Positions 6,189-10,273 of a DNA stretch of 10,273 nucleotides are shown one piece after another. How positions within the stretch are numbered: position 1 is the stretch's first letter; each line of letters starts with the position of its first letter. The notes under the pieces are model-generated. The model was not told the DNA's origin. It saw nothing but the letters and a program-made list of their open reading frames with translations, and did no database searches. The stretch is from positions 1 to 10,273 of the forward strand of contig JAGVEU010000359.1 in NCBI GenBank assembly GCA_020057985.1, written 5' to 3'. A program made the translations under genes and the position numbers. The stretch comes from Calditrichota bacterium. GTDB lineage: Bacteria; Electryoneota; RPQS01.

Positions 6189-8484
6189 ACCGAAGGTGCG
6201 GCGGTTGATTTCCTGCTTGCAGTTCCTTATAGCGGCATTAGCACTATCCGTTAACGCTCATGCCGGGGATCTCTATCTGAACATCATCTGGCATCAACAC
6301 CAACCGCTGTACGTAGATCCGCAGACCGATCAGTTACGTGGCCCGTGGGTGCGCACTCATGCGACTAAAGACTACTATGACATGGCTGCGATGCATGAAG
6401 ATTTCCCAGAAATCCATGCGACGGTCAATCTGACCTCGTCGTTGCTGCTTCAGCTTCAGTCTTATTATGTGGAACGGCTCTCTCCCTTTCTCTATGTTCA
6501 CGAAGACGGAAAACGCGCAATCAGAACAGGCGAATTCCTGGCGAAGTGGAAGGGTAAGACTGATCCGTGGATTGATCTTGCGTTGAAACCGAGTACAGAA
6601 TTCGACTCGTTGGATGTTGCCAAGCTGGTCACTGAGTCATGGAATGCCTTCGGGATTTCCGGTGTGCAAATTTCTCGCTTCCCTGAGTATGAGGCCTTGC
6701 GAGACAAGCCGCGCGCGAGTCTGACCGCTGGTGATCTCACAGCGATCAAGGCTTGGTTCTACCTCGCGCACTTTGACCCGGACTTCCTACGTGGAACGTC
6801 AAGGTTGGATGTTGACTTGGCGGATCTTGTGGCAGAGCGGGACGGCAAGTTCTACCTAAAACACTCTCTGACCGAGCGTGATGCAAATCGTCTTGTGGCC
6901 GATGCCACGTATGTCATGGGGCAGATTATTCCTGAGCATAAGAAGCTTATGTATGATGATCTGATCAAACACTCAGGGCAACTTGAAATCATTACGTCTC
7001 CGTTCTATCATCCGATTCTGCCGCTCCTGATTGATTCGGACATCGCCCGTGGATGTCAGCCTAATGATTCGCTGTCGCCGCGCTTCGAGTATCCGCAGGA
7101 TGCCTTTGCGCAGGTCGCAAGAGGGAGAGAGTGCTTTATGGATTACTTTCACGCAAACCCTTCAGGTATGTGGCCGGCAGAAGGCTCGGTCTCAGAAGCC
7201 GCTGCAAGAACATTTCGAGACAAGTACATTAATTGGATTTGTAGTGACATGCACGTGTTGAACAAGTCTACTCCGCCGGGATTGGACGTTGCTCAAGCCT
7301 ATCGGGTAGCGTGTGACAGCATGAATTCTGAAGGCAGCGAACCGAAGACGCAAAAACATGAGAGCTGCATTGCCATTATCTTCCGTGAGACCACGCTTTC
7401 CGATCACATCGGTTTCACCTATCAGCACATGGACCCGGAGTCTGCGGCTACGCATTTCGTCGGGGAGATTCTAAAATACAAGCCACAGAGGAATGGCCCG
7501 GATCGTCTGCTCACAGTGATTCTTGATGGAGAGAATGCCTGGGAATGGTACGAAAAAGACATGGATGGCAAGTTGTTTCTCCATAAGCTATACCAGAAGT
7601 TGACTGACGCGCGTAGAGACACGACGATTACTTGCGTCACGCCATCCGAGTACCTTCGCGGAAATCCCCGACGCAACGTTTCCGCTCATCCCATTGGTTC
7701 TCTAAAGAAGATAGACAAACTCTGGCCGGGTTCGTGGATCAGTGCCAACTTCGACACGTGGATCGGTGAGCCTGAGGAGAATAAGGCATGGGAATATCTG
7801 CTTCAGACGCGCCGCGATCTTGATCACAGTGGATTGGGCAAGAGAGGATGGATCGGAACTCCTCTGGATACTGCGAACACGAGGCGCACCAACGCAGGCA
7901 TGGCAGCTTTCGAGTCCATGTATGCCGCCGAAGGCTCTGACTGGTTCTGGTGGTATGGAGCGGATCAGTCTGCTCCCGGAGGCGATCTTCCCTTTGAACA
8001 GGCCTTTTTCAGTCATTTGCGGGCAGTGTATCAACACATGCGAGAAGCCGGAGTGAATATAGAGACTCCCGATTTCGAACCAATTCTCAGCGTAGCCAAA
8101 CTTCAACAACAAGCAGGAGGAGGAGTCATGGCCAAAGGCAAGCAGTTAGCGAAGGTACGCTTTATATGCGATACGAGACAACAGAAGGTTGCAACCGCAA
8201 TCTACATTGTTGGCAATCTGCCGCAGCTTGGACAATGGAATCCAAACACGGTTCGCATGTACGACGACGGCACACACGGAGACCTGAAAGCGAACGATGG
8301 TTTCTGGACACTTGAATGCGCAATTCCGGTCGGAACGGAGGTACAGTATAAGTACACGAACTCCGGCAAGCCGGGCGAATGGACTCCGTCTGAGGAGTTC
8401 AGTTTCGCAAACAGAGTATTCACTGTTGATGCCAAGGTAGGCGATGTCATTCCTCGCGCAGATGTCTTCGGTGTGCGCGAATAG
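6172..8484 (+). CDS. Secreted GH57 amylopullulanase-like alpha-glucanase with C-terminal CBM20 starch-binding domain
   Basis: Predicted extracytoplasmic enzyme cutting alpha-1,4 and perhaps alpha-1,6 links. With start ATG 6172 it has 770 residues. A signal peptide (1-31) has basic KVRR, a hydrophobic core and an AHA-GD cleavage site. GH57 motifs follow in order: WHQHQPLY (40-47), PWVRTHATKDYYDMA, GMWPAEGSVSEAA with probable nucleophile E337, FRETTLSDHIGF with probable acid/base D411, and DGENAWEWY (452-460). The segment GSDWFWWYG and the flanking PGSW..ANFDTWIGE are typical of the amylopullulanase-like branch. A Q/G linker (QQQAGGG) precedes a CBM20 domain (about 661-758), recognised by YIVGNLPQLGQWNPNTVRMYDDG and a W-rich strand pattern. 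The N-terminal overlap with the ATPase is 17 nt, and the C-terminal overlap with the binding-protein gene is 41 nt. An internal AGGAGG plus in-frame ATG at 8128 could start a free CBM20. Family assignment is secure; alpha-1,6 activity is inferred. Confidence 0.92.
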   Translation: MQPSDRPKVRRLISCLQFLIAALALSVNAHAGDLYLNIIWHQHQPLYVDPQTDQLRGPWVRTHATKDYYDMAAMHEDFPEIHATVNLTSSLLLQLQSYYVERLSPFLYVHEDGKRAIRTGEFLAKWKGKTDPWIDLALKPSTEFDSLDVAKLVTESWNAFGISGVQISRFPEYEALRDKPRASLTAGDLTAIKAWFYLAHFDPDFLRGTSRLDVDLADLVAERDGKFYLKHSLTERDANRLVADATYVMGQIIPEHKKLMYDDLIKHSGQLEIITSPFYHPILPLLIDSDIARGCQPNDSLSPRFEYPQDAFAQVARGRECFMDYFHANPSGMWPAEGSVSEAAARTFRDKYINWICSDMHVLNKSTPPGLDVAQAYRVACDSMNSEGSEPKTQKHESCIAIIFRETTLSDHIGFTYQHMDPESAATHFVGEILKYKPQRNGPDRLLTVILDGENAWEWYEKDMDGKLFLHKLYQKLTDARRDTTITCVTPSEYLRGNPRRNVSAHPIGSLKKIDKLWPGSWISANFDTWIGEPEENKAWEYLLQTRRDLDHSGLGKRGWIGTPLDTANTRRTNAGMAAFESMYAAEGSDWFWWYGADQSAPGGDLPFEQAFFSHLRAVYQHMREAGVNIETPDFEPILSVAKLQQQAGGGVMAKGKQLAKVRFICDTRQQKVATAIYIVGNLPQLGQWNPNTVRMYDDGTHGDLKANDGFWTLECAIPVGTEVQYKYTNSGKPGEWTPSEEFSFANRVFTVDAKVGDVIPRADVFGVRE
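8115..8130 (+). promoter_or_regulatory. Internal Shine-Dalgarno AGGAGG and in-frame ATG 8128 before the CBM20 domain
   Basis: AGGAGG (8115-8120) precedes ATG 8128 by 7 nt, and the ATG is in the GH57 frame. Translation from it would give a 118-residue product, MAKGKQLAKVRF onward, that is essentially the CBM20 domain without a signal peptide. The purine run also encodes the glycine linker, so it may be coincidental. It is as good a start signal as any in the window. Confidence 0.35.
8434..8437 (+). promoter_or_regulatory. RBS AAGG favouring start ATG 8444 of the binding-protein gene
   Basis: AAGG lies 6 nt before ATG 8444. The alternative starts ATG 8462 and GTG 8471 lack a site at suitable spacing. 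Starting at 8444 makes the signal region 32 residues, somewhat long but acceptable. Starting at 8471 would give a more compact lipoprotein leader, so the choice remains moderate. Confidence 0.4.
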
Positions 8485-9715
8485 GCATTTAGCCAAGGTT
8501 ATTCTCGCGGTCTGCGCGATTCTCTTAATCGGTACAGGCTGCAAGCGAGAGGATGGCATTGTTCGGCTGAAGCTCTGGCACCAAATGCAACCGGAGGATC
8601 GGGCTGTTCTGGAACAGGTGATTTCTGCCTACGATGTTGTGAATGAACGGGTACAGGTAGAAGTGATCTACAGAGAGACAGAAGACCTTCGCTCATCGTT
8701 TCAATCCGCTGCGCTTGCCGGACTAGGCCCGGATCTTATCTATGGACCATCGGATCAAGTGGGGCCGTTTGCCACGATGGGTTTCATCAGACCGATGGAA
8801 GAATTTGTCCCGCAAGAGCGGAGGGCTGCTTTCGATCAGCGAGCCGTCGTGCAGTTTCGCGGACACATCTATCAAATTGCCGATCGCGTGGGAAATCACC
8901 TGACGCTTGTCTACAACTCAAAGCTTCTTCCAAAGCCGCCACAGACGACTGACGAATTGATTGCGATGGGAAAAGCCGCAACCAAGGATCAGAACGGCGA
9001 CGGTGTAATTGACCAGTGGGGTATTGTTTGGAATTTCACCGAGCCGTTTTTCTTTATTCCATGGTTTTCAGGCTTTGGTGGTTGGGTGTTTGACGAGCAA
9101 GGAAAGCCGACGCTTAACACAACAGCGGCTGTGAACGCCTTTCGATTTGTCAAGTCGCTGCGTGATGAGCACAAGATCATTCCTCCTGACTGTGATTACA
9201 ACACCGCGGATGTGCTTTTCAAAGAAGGGCGTGCCGCCATGCTGATTAACGGCCCGTGGTCATGGGCGGGATATGGAAAAGCCGGAATACCTTACGAGCT
9301 TGCCCGGATACCGGAGGTGAGTTCAACAAACTCATGGCCGGCACCGATGGTTTCACCGCTTGGATATTCGATTAATACAAACACCAAAGGCAAGAATTTG
9401 GAAGAAGCGGCGAGACTGCTGGAGTACTTGATTTCAGACTCCGTGCAACAGGAGTTTGTCAATGGGACTGGCATCATTCCATCGAGTCTTGCACTGCGCG
9501 AAGATTCTCTTTACCTGCAAAGACCACACATGGAGCAGAGCCTTGCGCAGCTTGAAGTGGGACGCGCCATGCCGATTGTGCCCGAATTGCGTGCGGTCTG
9601 GGATGCAATGAAGCCGGCTTATCAATCTGTCCTGAATGGACAGCTTTCTCCGGAGCAGGCCGCCGCGCAAATGCAGAAGGATGCCGAGCAGAAGATTCGG
9701 GAGATGAATGAGTAG
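8444..9715 (+). CDS. Sugar ABC transporter substrate-binding lipoprotein (MalE-like, SBP family 1)
   Basis: Binds oligosaccharides outside the inner membrane and delivers them to the permease encoded next. With start ATG 8444 it has 423 residues, close to the family norm. The leader (about 1-32) has RHLAK followed by a hydrophobic stretch and IGTGC, a lipobox-like site with the lipidated cysteine at C33. G at position -3 makes the lipobox imperfect. The mature part starts VRLKLWHQM and shows the extracellular-binding-protein pattern: ALAGLGPDLIYGPSDQVGPFA, LVYNSKLL, FKEGRAAMLINGPWSWAGYG, PLGYSINTNTKGKNLEEAARLLEYL, and a C-terminal helix rich in Q and A. DQNGDGVIDQWG (182-193) is an EF-hand-like calcium-binding loop, also seen in other sugar-binding proteins. 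It overlaps the GH57 gene by 41 nt and the permease gene by 8 nt. Maltodextrin as ligand is inferred from context. The sequence fits other sugars too. Confidence 0.92.
   Translation: MSFLAQMSSVCANRHLAKVILAVCAILLIGTGCKREDGIVRLKLWHQMQPEDRAVLEQVISAYDVVNERVQVEVIYRETEDLRSSFQSAALAGLGPDLIYGPSDQVGPFATMGFIRPMEEFVPQERRAAFDQRAVVQFRGHIYQIADRVGNHLTLVYNSKLLPKPPQTTDELIAMGKAATKDQNGDGVIDQWGIVWNFTEPFFFIPWFSGFGGWVFDEQGKPTLNTTAAVNAFRFVKSLRDEHKIIPPDCDYNTADVLFKEGRAAMLINGPWSWAGYGKAGIPYELARIPEVSSTNSWPAPMVSPLGYSINTNTKGKNLEEAARLLEYLISDSVQQEFVNGTGIIPSSLALREDSLYLQRPHMEQSLAQLEVGRAMPIVPELRAVWDAMKPAYQSVLNGQLSPEQAAAQMQKDAEQKIREMNE
9699..9703 (+). promoter_or_regulatory. RBS GGGAG for the permease start ATG 9708
   Basis: GGGAG lies 4 nt before ATG 9708 within the end of the binding-protein gene. 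ATG 9704 is in another frame and stops within a few codons, so it is not the start. The ATGAGTAG overlap links stop and start of the two genes. Confidence 0.55.
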
Positions 9716-10273
9716 CGAGAAACGATTTGTTTTCTGGCTGATCACTCCGGCGGCTCTGGTCATTGCGATGGTCGTGATCTATCCATTTATCTACAACCTC
9801 GTGTTGTCGTTCTCCAACATGAGCCTGTTGCACATCCGCGACTGGGAGTTGATTGGGCCTCGGCAGTATGAACGAGTCTTCACAGAGCCGCGCTTCTACA
9901 CGATCTTTCTCAAGACGATTCTGTGGACAGTGGTCAACGTGTTTTTTCACGTGACCATCGGCGTGGCGCTTGCTCTGATTCTGTTCGAGAAGGTACCGGG
10001 GAAAGCACTCTTTCGTACGTTGCTGATTCTACCGTGGGCAGTGCCGCCGGTCGTGACGGCGCTAACCTGGCGTGGAATGTTCCATTACGAGTATGGAGCG
10101 GTCAATCTGATTCTGACCAAGGTGTTCGCGCAAACTCCGATACAATGGCTGAATGACCCGGTAGGAACATTTGCGGCGTGTATTGTGACCAACGTGTGGC
10201 TGGGATTTCCGTTCATGATGACCGTAGCGCTCGGAGGGCTGCAGAGCATTCCGCACGAACTTTACGAAGCGGC
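9708..10273 (+). CDS. Sugar ABC transporter permease, MalF/UgpA type (3' partial)
   Basis: Inner-membrane permease subunit that would pair with a MalG-like partner and the ATPase at 5118-6188. The first 188 residues lie in the window and the gene runs past the right edge. It begins MSSEKRFVFWLITP with a transmembrane segment about 9-33 (VIYPFIYNLVLSFSN is a typical first helix end). Further membrane segments lie at about 66-93, 101-122 and 152-175. LLILPWAVPPVVTALTWRGMF and IQWLNDP are characteristic of this family. ALGGLQSIPHELYEA (174-188) is the EAA loop that contacts the ATPase. The start overlaps the binding-protein stop by 8 nt (ATGAGTAG). It has no long N-terminal extension or large periplasmic P2 domain like that of E. 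coli MalF, so it is closer to the shorter UgpA/LacF-like form. Confidence 0.93.
   Translation, partial: MSSEKRFVFWLITPAALVIAMVVIYPFIYNLVLSFSNMSLLHIRDWELIGPRQYERVFTEPRFYTIFLKTILWTVVNVFFHVTIGVALALILFEKVPGKALFRTLLILPWAVPPVVTALTWRGMFHYEYGAVNLILTKVFAQTPIQWLNDPVGTFAACIVTNVWLGFPFMMTVALGGLQSIPHELYEA

Noticed and set aside
9474..9950. 158-codon open frame on the - strand across the binding-protein/permease joint
   Set aside because: Antisense to two clear transporter genes and without any domain signature.
1..10273. CRISPR array, tRNA or rRNA genes, insertion sequences, prophage or defence genes
   Set aside because: No regularly spaced direct repeats, no cloverleaf-like segments in the single gap, and no transposase, integrase or defence-domain motifs in any convincing frame.

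Overview
The window looks like part of an alpha-glucan (starch, glycogen or maltodextrin) utilisation locus from a Gram-negative, probably uncultured bacterium of the Fibrobacteres-Chlorobi-Bacteroidetes (FCB) neighbourhood. The main evidence is the C-terminal tail of the first enzyme. It has the YPNPFNPST...IYNILGREV...SGIYF...KLVLLK pattern of type IX secretion/FlgD-like sorting domains, common in groups such as Ignavibacteria, Calditrichota, KSB1, Marinimicrobia and Zixibacteria. That taxonomic placement is an inference from one domain. The window cannot name a species.

All six large genes are on the + strand and packed almost end to end. (1) 2-2224: a GH13 alpha-amylase-family enzyme, cut by the left edge, with Ig/PKD-like domains before the catalytic domain and a sorting tail. 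(2) 2225-2314: the only real gap. It holds an inverted repeat, a very strong Shine-Dalgarno sequence and a 9-codon open frame beginning at ATG 2275. (3) 2315-5116: a secreted GH133-type glycogen-debranching (amylo-alpha-1,6-glucosidase) protein with a glucodextranase-C-like tail. (4) 5118-6188: a MalK/UgpC-type sugar ABC transporter ATPase. (5) 6172-8484: a secreted GH57 amylopullulanase-like enzyme ending in a CBM20 starch-binding domain. (6) 8444-9715: a lipoprotein-type sugar-binding protein. (7) 9708-10273: the start of a MalF/UgpA-type permease that runs off the right edge. From gene 3 onward the joints are a 1-nt gap and overlaps of 17, 41 and 8 nt, which suggests one transcript with translational coupling.

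Taken together, the three hydrolases from unrelated families would cut alpha-1,4 and alpha-1,6 links outside the cytoplasm. The ABC system (binding protein, permease, ATPase) would import the released oligosaccharides. The second permease (MalG-like) is expected just downstream. This is functionally similar to the Bacteroidetes Sus system, but it uses an ABC importer and no SusC/SusD genes are visible here.

No tRNA, rRNA, CRISPR array, transposase or integrase gene, or convincing intrinsic terminator was seen. The most interesting points are the structured leader and apparent frame break before the GH133 gene, the extracytoplasmic debranching enzyme itself, and a strong in-frame internal ribosome-binding site and ATG that could yield a free CBM20 domain from the GH57 gene.
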